A stretch of DNA of 33,692 nucleotides from Clostridia bacterium (GTDB taxonomy: Bacteria; Bacillota; Peptococcia; DRI-13; DTU073): contig JAQUGH010000007.1 of assembly GCA_028684195.1 (NCBI GenBank), positions 1 through 33,692 of the forward strand, written 5' to 3'. The notes beneath the pieces were generated by a model. It did not search any database. It had not been told where the DNA came from and saw only the letters and a list, made by a program, of their open reading frames with translations. Position 1 is the stretch's first letter; each line of letters starts with the position of its first letter. The translations under genes were made by a program, and so were the position numbers. Positions 1-9,205 of this stretch are shown here, in pieces.

Positions 1-1
1 T

Positions 2-364
2 GATCTTGTTACGGTTGGTCTAGCTAAGGAAAATGAATGGTTGTTTAGAGAGGGCAATCCTGAGCCGATTATTCTTCCTCGTGATTCTCAAGGTTTGTAC
101 CTTCTGCAACGGATTCGGGATGAAGCACATCGCTTTGCTATTACATATCATAAGTTATTGAGAGGGAAAAGAAATCTTTCTTCTGTTTTGGACGATATTT
201 ATGGGTTGGGGAAGAAAAGGAAAACGGCTCTTTTACAGCATTTTCAACTCTCCTTGAAAAAAATAAGTCAGGCTTCATTAGAAGAACTTCAAGAGGTAAA
301 GGGACTTGGCAAAACAGCGGCTTTGCAGGTGTGGAATTTTTTTCACACTGGTGATGATGTCTGA
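2..364 (+). CDS. uvrC: UvrABC system protein C, C-terminal part (5' end outside window)
   Basis: UvrC makes the dual incisions around bulky DNA lesions after UvrA/UvrB recognition. The reading frame is open from base 2 and ends at TGA 362-364, so only about the last 120 residues are present. They include the conserved stretch VGLAKENEWLF, the IILPRDSQGLYLLQRIRDEA region leading into AHRFAITYH, and a C-terminal helix-hairpin-helix pair (YGLGKKRKTALL and VKGLGKTAALQVW), which in this family binds DNA near the 5' incision. The C-terminus looks complete and of normal length. Identification rests on family knowledge of these motifs and is secure. The next gene follows after about 30 bases on the same strand. 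Confidence 0.95.
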   Translation, partial: DLVTVGLAKENEWLFREGNPEPIILPRDSQGLYLLQRIRDEAHRFAITYHKLLRGKRNLSSVLDDIYGLGKKRKTALLQHFQLSLKKISQASLEELQEVKGLGKTAALQVWNFFHTGDDV

Positions 365-393
365 AAGAGAGTATTATAAAAGGGGTGGTTTTC

Positions 394-726
394 ATGATCT
401 TGCGTTGGATTTTAAACAGTGTGGCGTTACTTATAACCGCCTATGTTATCGAAGGCATCTATATAAGTGGCTTCATAGCTGCGTTGGGAGCTTCTTTGGT
501 TTTGGGTGTAGTAAATGCCGTTATACGTTCTTTGTTTTTACTTTTTACATTACCTCTAAATATCTTTACATTGTGTTTATTTACTTTTGTTATTAATGGT
601 GTAATGTTAAAGCTTGCAGCAGTTTTTGTGCCTGGGTTTCAGGTGCATGGAGTATTATCTGCTATAGTAGGGTCGATAATATTGTCCATAATTAGTTTCT
701 TCCTTACAACGATCACGGATGATTAG
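394..726 (+). CDS. small integral membrane protein, phage holin family 4 / YvlD-like
   Basis: The 110-residue protein is almost wholly hydrophobic, with four likely membrane segments: roughly residues 2-20, 24-50 (broken by the motif GVVNAVIRSLF), 52-78 and 85-105. The pattern ILNSVALLITAYVIEGI, then NAVIRSL and the LPLNIFTLCLFTFVINGVML segment, is typical of the 'phage holin family 4 superfamily' (YvlD-like) membrane proteins common in Firmicutes chromosomes. Their role is not established and the holin name is historical. I chose ATG 394 because AGGGG at 381-385 lies at a good distance; a GTG at 385 in the same frame overlaps that ribosome site. It is probably transcribed with uvrC. Confidence 0.75.
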   Translation: MILRWILNSVALLITAYVIEGIYISGFIAALGASLVLGVVNAVIRSLFLLFTLPLNIFTLCLFTFVINGVMLKLAAVFVPGFQVHGVLSAIVGSIILSIISFFLTTITDD

Positions 727-807
727 AAAATAATATTAAAGTTATAAAATTATAAAAGCCTGACCCCGATTTAACGATTTAACGCATTAAAGTACAGGAG
801 GATTAGC

Positions 808-1605
808 ATGACAGACATAAAGTTGATAGCGATAGATTTAGATGATACACTTTTGCATGATGATTTAACGATCTCTGCTAGGGCTAAAAAAGACATACAG
901 GAAGTCGTTGATAAGGGGGTAACTGTAACGCTGGCAACGGGTCGTATGTTTGCGGCAGCTTTGCCTTTTGGCAAGGAATTAGGGCTTAATGTGCCGTTGA
1001 TTACTTATCAGGGTGGGATGGTGAAGTATCTTGATGGACGAATTGTCAGTCATCAGAAAATTCCTCAAGATATGGCACAAAGTGTAATTGATTTTCTTCA
1101 TCCATATGGTTATCATATTAATGTGTATGTTAATGATGAATTATTTATGGAGCGGGATTCATCTGAAGGACGTAGATATGTTGCTATGACTAAAGTTTCT
1201 CCACATTATGTAGATAGCTTTGAGCGGCTTTGGGACGAGCCAACAAAGCTGGTTATTATTGCTGATGATAAGCAATTAGAAGAACTCACTCAACCACTTG
1301 AGCAACGATTCGGGGATAGGTTAAAAATAACAAAAACTCTTGCGCATTTATTAGAGGTGACACATCGGAAAGCTACTAAAGGGGTAGCTTTGAAGGCTTT
1401 GGCTGAAAGCTTATCTCTAGGCTTTGAAAATGTAATGGCTATTGGGGACAGCTTGAATGATATAGAAATGATTGAGTATGCCGGGTTTGGTGTAGCAATG
1501 GAAAATGCGGTACCTCAGTTAAAGGAAAAAGCTAATTATATCACATGTAGTAACAATGCTGACGGAGTGGCAGAGGTCTTGGAGAGATTTATATTAACAA
1601 AGTGA
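808..1605 (+). CDS. Cof-type HAD-superfamily hydrolase (haloacid dehalogenase-like phosphatase)
   Basis: The 265-aa protein has the HAD catalytic motifs in order: motif I DLDDTLL near residues 10-16 (nucleophile Asp and acid/base Asp), motif II in VTLATGRM (about 46-53), motif III Lys in HRKATKGVALKAL (about 187-199), and motif IV GDSLNDIEMIEYAG (about 213-226). Between motifs II and III is the large C2B cap typical of the Cof/YkrA-type IIB subfamily. Such enzymes dephosphorylate sugar phosphates or other small phosphorylated metabolites; the substrate cannot be read from sequence. ATG 808 follows a near-perfect AGGAGG at 797-802. It stands alone between short non-coding stretches. Confidence 0.88.
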   Translation: MTDIKLIAIDLDDTLLHDDLTISARAKKDIQEVVDKGVTVTLATGRMFAAALPFGKELGLNVPLITYQGGMVKYLDGRIVSHQKIPQDMAQSVIDFLHPYGYHINVYVNDELFMERDSSEGRRYVAMTKVSPHYVDSFERLWDEPTKLVIIADDKQLEELTQPLEQRFGDRLKITKTLAHLLEVTHRKATKGVALKALAESLSLGFENVMAIGDSLNDIEMIEYAGFGVAMENAVPQLKEKANYITCSNNADGVAEVLERFILTK

Positions 1606-1722
1606 GGAAATGTTTACAAAATTTATAACATTATTTTTTTAAAAAAGAAGGAAAATGATGGTTGTAGGTCGAAATAAGTCATATAAGAAAAATTTGGGGA
1701 TTCCATCGTAGGAGGGGTAGAT

Positions 1723-1902
1723 ATGGCTAATAGTAATGCGAATGTTGTTCAGGAGATGGAAAAGGTAAGAAAAGAGTTATATGTTGCAGTAAATGGAGAT
1801 TTAAAAACTTTAAAGCTACAAGAAATATATAAGGTGAGTACTGATTTGGACGAGCTTATAGTAAGGTATATGAAAAGCAGGAATAGTGAAAATGTGTCAT
1901 AG
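1723..1902 (+). CDS. Spo0E-like sporulation regulatory protein (59 aa)
   Basis: This small frame begins at ATG 1723 after a strong GGAGGGG (1711-1717) and ends at TAG 1900-1902. The product begins MANSNANVV and contains the Spo0E-family pattern: an N-terminal helix with a charged VRKELY segment, then VSTDLDELIVRYM near residues 37-49, which matches the family signature S-x-x-L-D-x-L-I-x-x-Y. Spo0E-like aspartyl phosphatases remove phosphate from Spo0A~P and delay sporulation. The assignment comes from the signature and size alone. It is monocistronic: a perfect hairpin starts at its stop codon. Its presence supports a spore-forming host. Confidence 0.78.
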   Translation: MANSNANVVQEMEKVRKELYVAVNGDLKTLKLQEIYKVSTDLDELIVRYMKSRNSENVS

Positions 1903-1944
1903 AAAGTGAAATAAGCCCCTCAGTAGGGGCTTATTTCACTTTCT
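1901..1944. terminator. intrinsic terminator after the spo0E-like gene
   Basis: There is a perfect 20-bp inverted repeat (arms 1901-1920 and 1925-1944) with a CAGT loop. The stem is GC-rich near the loop (GCCCCT/AGGGGC) and A/T-rich at its foot. No long T-run follows the stem, but the foot itself supplies T residues. Its near symmetry means it could work in both directions. It separates the Spo0E-like gene from rapZ. Confidence 0.8.
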
Positions 1945-2000
1945 GTAACTTAATAATGTGGCTAACTGCATTGGAGAGTTGAAGTTAGGGGGATAAGAAA

Positions 2001-2903
2001 ATGAATACAAAAAATAAAGAGATATCATTCTTAATAATCACAGGTTTATCAGGAGCAGGGAAGACCCATACAATAAGGAATTTAGAAGATTTGGGCTATT
2101 TTTGTGTGGATAATTTACCACCAGTTTTGTTGCCTAGATTTGCTGAGCTTTGTGTGCAAGACGATAGCGTTATTGAGAAAGTTGCTATAGTAATAGATAT
2201 TAGAGGAGGCAGGTTCTTTAACGATTTATTTGAGGCATTGGATAATCTAAGAGAGCAAGGACGACCCTACGAGATATTATTTTTAGAAGCTAGTACAGAA
2301 GTGTTGGTTAAAAGATTTAAGGAAACAAGAAGGAGACATCCTTTATCAAATCAAGGACCCCTTTTAGAGGAAATACTTCTAGAGAGAAAAAGAATGGAAA
2401 ACTTACGAGAAATAGCGAATAAAATAATTGATACGTCAGAATTATTACCAAAGGAATTGAGAACACAGATAGAGGATTTATATGGACCTAATAATGATAA
2501 GGTAAAATTGCATATTACTGTGATGTCTTTTGGATACAAATATGGTATTCCTCTTGATGCAGATTTGGTCGTTGACGTACGGTTTTTACCGAATCCCTTT
2601 TATGTGGATAGCTTACGTAATATGACTGGTTGTGATAAAGAAGTTGATGATTATGTGAAAGAATTTCCTATAACTGAAGAGTTTTTACAGAAATATTATG
2701 AACTTTTGACATTTCTATTACCCCATTATGTTAAAGAGGGAAAAACTCATCTTGTTATTGCTATTGGTTGTACAGGTGGTCGTCATCGTTCGGTAGTTTT
2801 GGCAAATCAATTAGGGGAAAGATTGCTATCACAAGAATATAGTGTCATGGTAAGACATAGAGATATTTCTAAAAAAGAAAAAAAGGAGAAGCCAAGATGG
2901 TAG
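2001..2903 (+). CDS. rapZ: RNase adapter / nucleotide-binding protein RapZ (YvcJ)
   Basis: The 300-aa protein carries a Walker A P-loop GLSGAGKT (residues 15-22), the following conserved LEDLGYFCVDNLP, the Walker B-like VIDIRGG, and the C-terminal family signature GCTGGRHRSV (about 257-266). Full length matches the RapZ/YvcJ family (UPF0042). In enteric bacteria RapZ steers RNase E to the GlmZ sRNA; in Firmicutes YvcJ hydrolyses nucleotides and affects competence, so the adapter name is by homology. ATG 2001 follows AGGGGG (1986-1991). It heads the conserved rapZ-yvcK-whiA cluster, here with a 121-bp gap before the likely yvcK start rather than tight coupling. Confidence 0.95.
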   Translation: MNTKNKEISFLIITGLSGAGKTHTIRNLEDLGYFCVDNLPPVLLPRFAELCVQDDSVIEKVAIVIDIRGGRFFNDLFEALDNLREQGRPYEILFLEASTEVLVKRFKETRRRHPLSNQGPLLEEILLERKRMENLREIANKIIDTSELLPKELRTQIEDLYGPNNDKVKLHITVMSFGYKYGIPLDADLVVDVRFLPNPFYVDSLRNMTGCDKEVDDYVKEFPITEEFLQKYYELLTFLLPHYVKEGKTHLVIAIGCTGGRHRSVVLANQLGERLLSQEYSVMVRHRDISKKEKKEKPRW

Positions 2904-2951
2904 TCTCTCCGAATAACTAATCGTCGCTAACGTTTGATAGTTCAACCAATC

Positions 2952-2980
2952 TTCAGTGGTACATGAAGAACTCCACTGAA
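2952..2980. other. hairpin in the rapZ-yvcK spacer, possible attenuator or weak terminator
   Basis: An 8-bp perfect stem (TTCAGTGG at 2952-2959 with CCACTGAA at 2973-2980) encloses a 13-nt loop. Downstream is a modest T-rich run (GTTTCGTTTTATT). The same TTCAGTGG core recurs in the left arm of the hairpin after the ferredoxin gene. It could partly terminate transcription between rapZ and yvcK; the function is inferred only from shape. Confidence 0.35.
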
Positions 2981-3024
2981 AGAAGTTTCGTTTTATTATC
3001 ATTAGTATAGTGGTGGAGAGAATT

Positions 3025-4092
3025 TTGGTATTTATTATGTATTTTCGTAAAAAGATTAATTCGCTGATAAATATAGTTTTTCAGAGTAATGCAAAAAACA
3101 ATATAAAAAATGCATACCAACGCCATAATTTGAAGAAAGGACCACGAATTGTAGTAATTGGCGGAGGAACAGGTTTGTCAATTTTATTGAGGGGAATTAA
3201 GGAATACACCTCTAATATTACAGCGATAGTAGCAGTTACCGATGATGGGGGTAGTTCAGGGAGACTTAGAGGACAATTTGGGATATTACCTCCGGGGGAT
3301 TTACGCAATTGTCTAGTGGCGCTTGCTGATACGGAACCGATAATGGAAAGGCTTTTTGATTACCGTTTCACTCAAGGAAAAGAATTAGTTGGTCACAATC
3401 TTGGAAATTTGTTGATAACAGCTATGGTTGATTTAACAGGAAGCTTTGAAACAGCAATAAATGAGTTGGGAAAAGTTTTAGCCATTAGAGGTAGAGTACT
3501 TCCTCCAACGTTTGCCGATCTCGTTCTTGCAGCTGAACTTGTAGATGGATCAATGATTAAAGGAGAATCTTATATAGCTAAGTCTAAAAAGCCTATTAAA
3601 AAAGTTTTCCTTATTCCTGGAATATGTGAGCCTTCTTCAGATGCAATTAAAGCGATTAAGGAAGCTGATGCCATAATCTTGGGACCGGGTAGTTTGTATA
3701 CAAGTATTATTCCTAATTTACTTGTACCAGGAATAGTAGAAGCAATTCAAGAGGCTAAAGCTACTAAAATGTACGTCTGTAATGTCATGACGCAACCGGG
3801 GGAAACTAAAAATTATAAGGCGAGTGAGCATTTAAAAGCGGTATACAGTCATTCTTTACCCGGATTAGTTGATTATATGATTGTTAATAACCAAAAAGCA
3901 GCTTCTTTTGTTAAAGGGGAAGATGATATAGAAGAGATAAAATATGTTGAAATTGATCAAGATAAAATAGCTAAGATGAGTGTAAAATTATTACAAGCTC
4001 CACTTATTCAGGAAAATAATTATAATTTGCACAGTTCTAAAAAATTGGCTTCGATGATTTTACAGCTTATTTTAAAGAAAAAAGGGGGGTAA
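3025..4092 (+). CDS. yvcK: gluconeogenesis factor YvcK/GlmR (CofD-like, UPF0052)
   Basis: The product of about 355 aa has the family's N-terminal Rossmann-type motif VVIGGGTGLSILLRGIKEY, then VTDDGGSSGRLR, GILPPGDLRNCLVALAD, the GHNLGNLL block and ILGPGSLYTSIIPNLLVPGI. YvcK/GlmR binds UDP-GlcNAc and links carbon state to cell-wall precursor supply; in Bacillus it is needed for growth on gluconeogenic carbon sources. Start choice: GGTGGAGAG at 3012-3020 sits at the right distance for TTG 3025. A GTG at 3010 is in frame but lies within the ribosome site, and ATG 3037 is another option. An N-terminal basic extension of about 35 residues precedes the Rossmann motif. It lies 3 bp upstream of whiA, so the two are probably co-translated. 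Confidence 0.93.
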   Translation: MVFIMYFRKKINSLINIVFQSNAKNNIKNAYQRHNLKKGPRIVVIGGGTGLSILLRGIKEYTSNITAIVAVTDDGGSSGRLRGQFGILPPGDLRNCLVALADTEPIMERLFDYRFTQGKELVGHNLGNLLITAMVDLTGSFETAINELGKVLAIRGRVLPPTFADLVLAAELVDGSMIKGESYIAKSKKPIKKVFLIPGICEPSSDAIKAIKEADAIILGPGSLYTSIIPNLLVPGIVEAIQEAKATKMYVCNVMTQPGETKNYKASEHLKAVYSHSLPGLVDYMIVNNQKAASFVKGEDDIEEIKYVEIDQDKIAKMSVKLLQAPLIQENNYNLHSSKKLASMILQLILKKKGG

Positions 4093-4095
4093 AAA

Positions 4096-5046
4096 GTGTC
4101 CTTTTCAACAAAAACTAAGGACGAGCTTGCTCATCTTTTTACAGAAAAGAACTGTTGTGAGGTTGCTGAATTGGCAGCTCTTATTCGGATGAATGGAACA
4201 ATTACTATTGGTTCACAGCAACATGTAAGCTTGATTGCGACAACAGGAAGTTCACCTGTGGCTAGAAAAATATTTAGGCTATTTAAAAAAACATATAATT
4301 TAGAACCGGAAATTAGGATTCAAAGAAGGAATAGATTTAAGAAAAGCAATTGTTATAGTGTTTATTTGAATGATACGATAGAAGTTCGCAGTATTATTAA
4401 AGAGTTAGGTGTTTTAAATGAGGATGGAAATTTAGTACAGGGAATAAGCCAAAAATTAATAAAATCAAAATGTTGTCGCCGTAGCTATCTACGTGGGGCG
4501 TTTTTGGGTGCCGGTTCTGTTAGCGATCCAGGGGGGAACTATCATTTGGAACTTGTAGCAAATAATGAAATTTATGCTTATGATTTAGCGGCACTTATGA
4601 ATACGTTTTTGGAAATTCAGGCGAAGGTTGGTATTAGAAAAAACCTATACATTGTATATTTAAAAGAAAGTGAGCAAATAGTATCTTTCCTTAGTGTAGT
4701 AGGGGCCCATACAGCTTTGCTGGATTTTGAAAATGTTAGAATAGTAAAAGGTATGCGTAATAAGGTAAATCGCTTAGTTAATTGTGATACAGCAAATCTA
4801 AAAAAATCTGTTGACGCTTCCTTGAAGCAAATTGAACATATTAAATTAATTGATAGCGTTATAGGGTTGGACAAGCTTGCTCTTCGTCTGAGGGAGGTGG
4901 CACGCTTGCGGCTTGAAAATCCTGATATTTCTCTTAAAGAATTGGGAGAAATGATGAAACCCGTTGTCGGAAAATCCGGGATCAATCATCGCTTTAGAAA
5001 AATAGAACTTATTGCTAATGATTTGCGAGGAAAAAACTTTCAATGA
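4096..5046 (+). CDS. whiA: DNA-binding protein WhiA
   Basis: WhiA joins a LAGLIDADG homing-endonuclease-like domain (here about residues 20-210, with RGAFLGAGSVSDP in place of a catalytic motif) to a C-terminal helix-turn-helix (about 225-310; LRLREVARLRLENPDISLKELGEMM and VGKSGINHRFRKI). At 316 aa it is the usual length. In actinomycetes it switches on sporulation genes; in Firmicutes it acts in cell division and chromosome segregation. GTG 4096 lies 7 nt after AAAGGGGGG. Members of the rapZ-yvcK-whiA cluster are often followed by an HPr/Crh gene; here a ferredoxin follows instead. Confidence 0.96.
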   Translation: MSFSTKTKDELAHLFTEKNCCEVAELAALIRMNGTITIGSQQHVSLIATTGSSPVARKIFRLFKKTYNLEPEIRIQRRNRFKKSNCYSVYLNDTIEVRSIIKELGVLNEDGNLVQGISQKLIKSKCCRRSYLRGAFLGAGSVSDPGGNYHLELVANNEIYAYDLAALMNTFLEIQAKVGIRKNLYIVYLKESEQIVSFLSVVGAHTALLDFENVRIVKGMRNKVNRLVNCDTANLKKSVDASLKQIEHIKLIDSVIGLDKLALRLREVARLRLENPDISLKELGEMMKPVVGKSGINHRFRKIELIANDLRGKNFQ

Positions 5047-5086
5047 GTTTTTTAAAAGGCATAGTGTTTTTTCGAGGTAATTTTAG

Positions 5087-5092
5087 TATAAT
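5087..5092 (+). promoter_or_regulatory. possible -10 box of the ferredoxin gene
   Basis: A perfect TATAAT lies 44 bp upstream of the ferredoxin start, in a short A/T-rich gap after whiA. The hexamer 17 bp upstream (GTGTTT) is a poor -35 match, so this is only a plausible promoter. A separate promoter would fit the isolated small ferredoxin transcript, which ends at its own hairpin. Confidence 0.4.
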
Positions 5093-5117
5093 TGGAAGAG
5101 GCTTAGGGAACAGCTAA

Positions 5118-5306
<189 letters not shown>

Positions 5307-5350
5307 CATTTTGTCCGAACAGCTAAACGCCGTTAAGTTACGGAAATGGG

Positions 5351-5398
5351 AAAACTAACTTTCAGTGGGGAATAAAAAACCCATTGGAAGTTAGTTTT
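5351..5398 (+). terminator. terminator after the ferredoxin gene
   Basis: Nineteen-base arms (5351-5369 and 5380-5398) pair with two mismatches or wobbles around a 10-nt A-rich loop. The 3' arm ends in TTTT and is followed by ACTTTAT. It lies 45 bp after the ferredoxin stop and just upstream of the rpoN promoter. Confidence 0.75.
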
Positions 5399-5419
5399 AC
5401 TTTATAAAAAAATATACTA

Positions 5420-5448
5420 TAGGCAAGTAGATTAAAAAAGTGTATAAT
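5420..5448 (+). promoter_or_regulatory. probable SigA promoter of rpoN
   Basis: A TAGGCA -35 box (4 of 6 consensus) is followed by a 17-bp spacer and a perfect TATAAT at 5443-5448. The rpoN ATG is 85 bp downstream. It lies just beyond the ferredoxin terminator, as expected for a new transcript. Confidence 0.6.
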
Positions 5449-5533
5449 GTAGATATATTATTGTTATCAATTACACAATTCTTTTTGGTTACAGTGTTAG
5501 TAATTATTCAACTGGTATGGGGGAGGGATTAGA

Positions 5534-6937
5534 ATGAGTTTGGGATTGGGGCTTAATCTTGAACAAAGTCAAAAATTAGTAATGACCCCTGAACTTCAAC
5601 AGGCCATAAAAATTTTGCAATTTTCATCTACTGAATTAAGAGATTATGTAAATCAAATAATTGTAGAGAACCCTTTGTTAGAAATAGAAGAAAAAATAGA
5701 AAGAGAAGAAGGAGAAATAGAAGAAGCAGCAGCACCTAGTTTGGAAAAGAAAGAAGAGAAAATTGATTGGGAAAAATATGTAGGCGGTATTAGAGATTGT
5801 TCACGAAGTACAATAAGACGGGAAATAAAAGAAGGAATGTCTTTAGAAAATTCAGTTGCTTGTGAAAAAAATCTTCAAGACTATCTTCTTGCTCAACTTG
5901 GATATTTGCAGCTTGATTGTACTGAAAAAAGAGTAGGTCAATATCTGGTTGGAAATATTAATTCAGCAGGATATCTTGTTGTTACTGTTGAGCAAACTGC
6001 TCATGATATGAAAGTGGATAAAAAACAAGTAGAAAAGATATTAAAGTTTATCCAAAATTTTGATCCAGCAGGTGTTGGGGCAAGAAGTCTCCAAGAATGT
6101 TTGACAATTCAATTAAAAAAGGAAAAGGATATTAATAAAGATTTATTATATATGGTAGAAAATCATTTAGAAAATATAGGAGCAGGAAAATTAAAGAAAA
6201 TTGCTATTGATATGAAGCTTTCTGTTCTCCAAGTTCAAAAAAATGCAGATATGATTAAGACATTTAATCCAAAACCAGGAGCCTCCTTTGGTGGTGAGGA
6301 AAGAATTAGTTATATTATACCGGATGTAATTATTGAATGTATTAAGGGTGAGTATGTTATCATTGCTAATGATGGTCAAATTCCTCAATTAAACATTAAC
6401 AAAACGTACAGAGATGTACTTAATAAGTCTTATAATGCTGATCATGATGCGAAAAAATTTGTTGAAAATAAATTAAACCAAGCTCTGTGGCTAATTCGTA
6501 GTATAGAGCGCAGACGTACTACAATCTTTCGGGTGACTGAAACTCTAATAAAGTACCAAAAGGAGTTTTTTGATAGGGGTGTTAGATATTTAAAACCATT
6601 AACTTTAAAGCAAGTTGCAGAAGTAATTGGTGTTCATGAGTCTACTGTAAGTCGGGCAACATCAAATAAATACATTCAAACTCCACAGGGTATGTATGAA
6701 TTTAAATTTTTCTTTACCGCTGGTTTAAATACGGAGGAGGGAGAAAGCGCATCTATCGAAAGTATTAAAAAAATGATGCGGGAGATAATAAACGGTGAGG
6801 AGATTAGGAAGCCTTATAGCGATCAAAAATTAACAGAGATTTTAAAAGAAAAAGGAATTTGTATTGCACGGCGAACTGTAGCTAAATATCGTGAGGAATT
6901 AAAAATATTAAGTGCAGGACAACGACGACGTTATTAG
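5534..6937 (+). CDS. rpoN: RNA polymerase sigma-54 factor (RpoN / SigL)
   Basis: Sigma-54 directs RNA polymerase to -24/-12 promoters that need an AAA+ activator. The 467-aa protein has the Gln-rich activator-interacting region I at the N-terminus (LNLEQSQKLVMTPELQQAIKIL and NPLLEIEE, residues about 5-55), an acidic Glu-rich linker (55-80), the core-binding domain (about 90-290), a helix-turn-helix (LKQVAEVIGVHESTVSRAT, about 355-373) and the RpoN box ARRTVAKYRE at 445-454. ATG 5534 follows GGGGGAGGG. It sits just upstream of cggR. No sigma-54-dependent activator gene is visible in this window, so the target genes are elsewhere. Codon and base use are strongly A/T-biased, like the neighbours. 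Confidence 0.97.
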   Translation: MSLGLGLNLEQSQKLVMTPELQQAIKILQFSSTELRDYVNQIIVENPLLEIEEKIEREEGEIEEAAAPSLEKKEEKIDWEKYVGGIRDCSRSTIRREIKEGMSLENSVACEKNLQDYLLAQLGYLQLDCTEKRVGQYLVGNINSAGYLVVTVEQTAHDMKVDKKQVEKILKFIQNFDPAGVGARSLQECLTIQLKKEKDINKDLLYMVENHLENIGAGKLKKIAIDMKLSVLQVQKNADMIKTFNPKPGASFGGEERISYIIPDVIIECIKGEYVIIANDGQIPQLNINKTYRDVLNKSYNADHDAKKFVENKLNQALWLIRSIERRRTTIFRVTETLIKYQKEFFDRGVRYLKPLTLKQVAEVIGVHESTVSRATSNKYIQTPQGMYEFKFFFTAGLNTEEGESASIESIKKMMREIINGEEIRKPYSDQKLTEILKEKGICIARRTVAKYREELKILSAGQRRRY

Positions 6938-7013
6938 TGAAAAAAGTATCATCTTGTTAAAGTGAAGTTTATTTGTTAAAGTTATTTTTGTAGTAAGTTT
7001 TTTTAACCTTAGA

Positions 7014-7030
7014 GGGACAAGATATGACCC
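7014..7030. promoter_or_regulatory. CggR operator-like element in the cggR leader
   Basis: GGGACA-N5-TGACCC is an imperfect inverted repeat directly upstream of the cggR ribosome site. It follows the GGGAC-N6-TGNC layout of the Bacillus CggR operator, which is known as a tandem pair of GGGAC-N6-TGTC units; here one base differs (TGAC) and only one unit is seen. Autoregulation of the glycolytic operon by CggR is therefore plausible. The functional call is inference. Confidence 0.45.
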
Positions 7031-7045
7031 GGAGGGGGAGTATTA

Positions 7046-8080
7046 TTGGATAATTGGGTAAGTATGCTTAAGATGATAGTTCCAGAAATAGAAGCTTTGT
7101 TAGAAAAACGTTATAGTATACTTAAAACAGTGAGTTATAATCAGCCTATTGGGAGAAGGCTTTTAGCGGAACGATTAGTATTTGGAGAGAGAGTAATACG
7201 TAGTGAGGTGGATTTTCTAAAAAGCCAACAATTATTAATATCGGATACGACAGGTGTATCACTTGCACCTGATGGTGAGATTCTAATGCTGCAGTTAGAT
7301 GGGATTCTTCATAATTTTAGGGGACTTGAATCTTTAGAAACATATTTGGCAGAGAAAGTAGGCTTGGAAAAAGTTTATATAGTAGCAGGGGATGTAGATA
7401 AGCAAAGTTCAAATATGCGTGAAATAGGGAAAAAAGCGGGGGAATTTATTAGCAAGGTAGTAAGGGATGACTGGGTTGTAGCTGTAACAGGGGGAACTAC
7501 TATGGCGGAAGTAGCCTGCCGAATTCCAATTTCAAATAGCAGTCAAAAGGTATTGGTTGTCCCGGCACGGGGAGGATTGGGAGAGGTCGTAGAGATTCAG
7601 TCAAATGCAATAGCTGCTGTAATTGCGGAAAGATTGGGTGGCACTTATAGGCTGTTATATGTGCCTGATTATATTTCAGAGGAGGTTTTGGAAAATTTAC
7701 TTCTTGATTGCAAAATTCAGGAGACGATTAGTTTAGCTAAAAATGCTAACCTGCTTCTTCATGGTATCGGTGTACCAAAGATCATGGCAGCACGGCGGGA
7801 TATTGATTGGCATATGTTACTTAAACAGGCAAAAGAACTTCCGGCAGGAGAAGCATTTGGCTATTATTTTGCCGACGATGGCACTGTAGCAGCTACCACA
7901 CCCACTGTTGGACCAAAGCTTGAGGATCTTACCAAGTTAAATATGGTTGTTGCTGTGGCAGCAGGGAAAAGTAAGGCGAGAGCCATTCTTGCTGTGTTAA
8001 GGGCGGGATTTGTTAAGGTCTTGATTACCGATCAGGGTGCTGCTGAATCTATCAAAGAAATATTGGAAGCTGAAATATAG
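7046..8080 (+). CDS. cggR: central glycolytic genes regulator CggR (SorC family repressor)
   Basis: The 344-aa protein has an N-terminal winged helix-turn-helix (about residues 15-75; QPIGRRLLAERLVFGERVIRSEVDFL) and a C-terminal sugar-phosphate-binding domain of the SorC/DeoR type (about 90-344). The latter contains VTGGTTMAEVA (about 148-158), HGIGVPKIMAARR and the FADDGTVAATTPTVGPKLEDL segment. In Bacillus, CggR represses the gapA operon and is released by fructose-1,6-bisphosphate. The start is TTG 7046, 7 bp after GGAGGGGG. It is the first gene of the cggR-gapA-pgk-tpiA-gpmI-eno run, with an 88-bp gap before gapA, where transcript processing or a secondary start may occur. Confidence 0.95.
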   Translation: MDNWVSMLKMIVPEIEALLEKRYSILKTVSYNQPIGRRLLAERLVFGERVIRSEVDFLKSQQLLISDTTGVSLAPDGEILMLQLDGILHNFRGLESLETYLAEKVGLEKVYIVAGDVDKQSSNMREIGKKAGEFISKVVRDDWVVAVTGGTTMAEVACRIPISNSSQKVLVVPARGGLGEVVEIQSNAIAAVIAERLGGTYRLLYVPDYISEEVLENLLLDCKIQETISLAKNANLLLHGIGVPKIMAARRDIDWHMLLKQAKELPAGEAFGYYFADDGTVAATTPTVGPKLEDLTKLNMVVAVAAGKSKARAILAVLRAGFVKVLITDQGAAESIKEILEAEI

Positions 8081-8150
8081 TTAAGAGAAAATCAAATTAA
8101 ACATGAAAATGTGTTATATTAGTTAATGACAGCAAGTATTATTTTACTAA

Positions 8151-9170
<1,020 letters not shown>

Positions 9171-9205
9171 AGAGAAATTTCTTTTTGTGGAGGGGTTGGT
9201 TGCTT

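Noticed and set aside
306-596. Plus-strand frame of 96 codons overlapping the uvrC end and the membrane-protein gene
   Set aside because: It is out of frame with both well-supported genes, and its composition is a shadow of the hydrophobic gene.
768-785. Direct repeat GATTTAAC GATTTAAC before the HAD gene
   Set aside because: Only two 8-bp A/T-rich units; no array or regulatory context.
8092-8120. Possible promoter between cggR and gapA (TATATT)
   Set aside because: The -10 is imperfect and no -35 hexamer matches at 16-18 bp; the gap is more likely an mRNA processing or spacer region.
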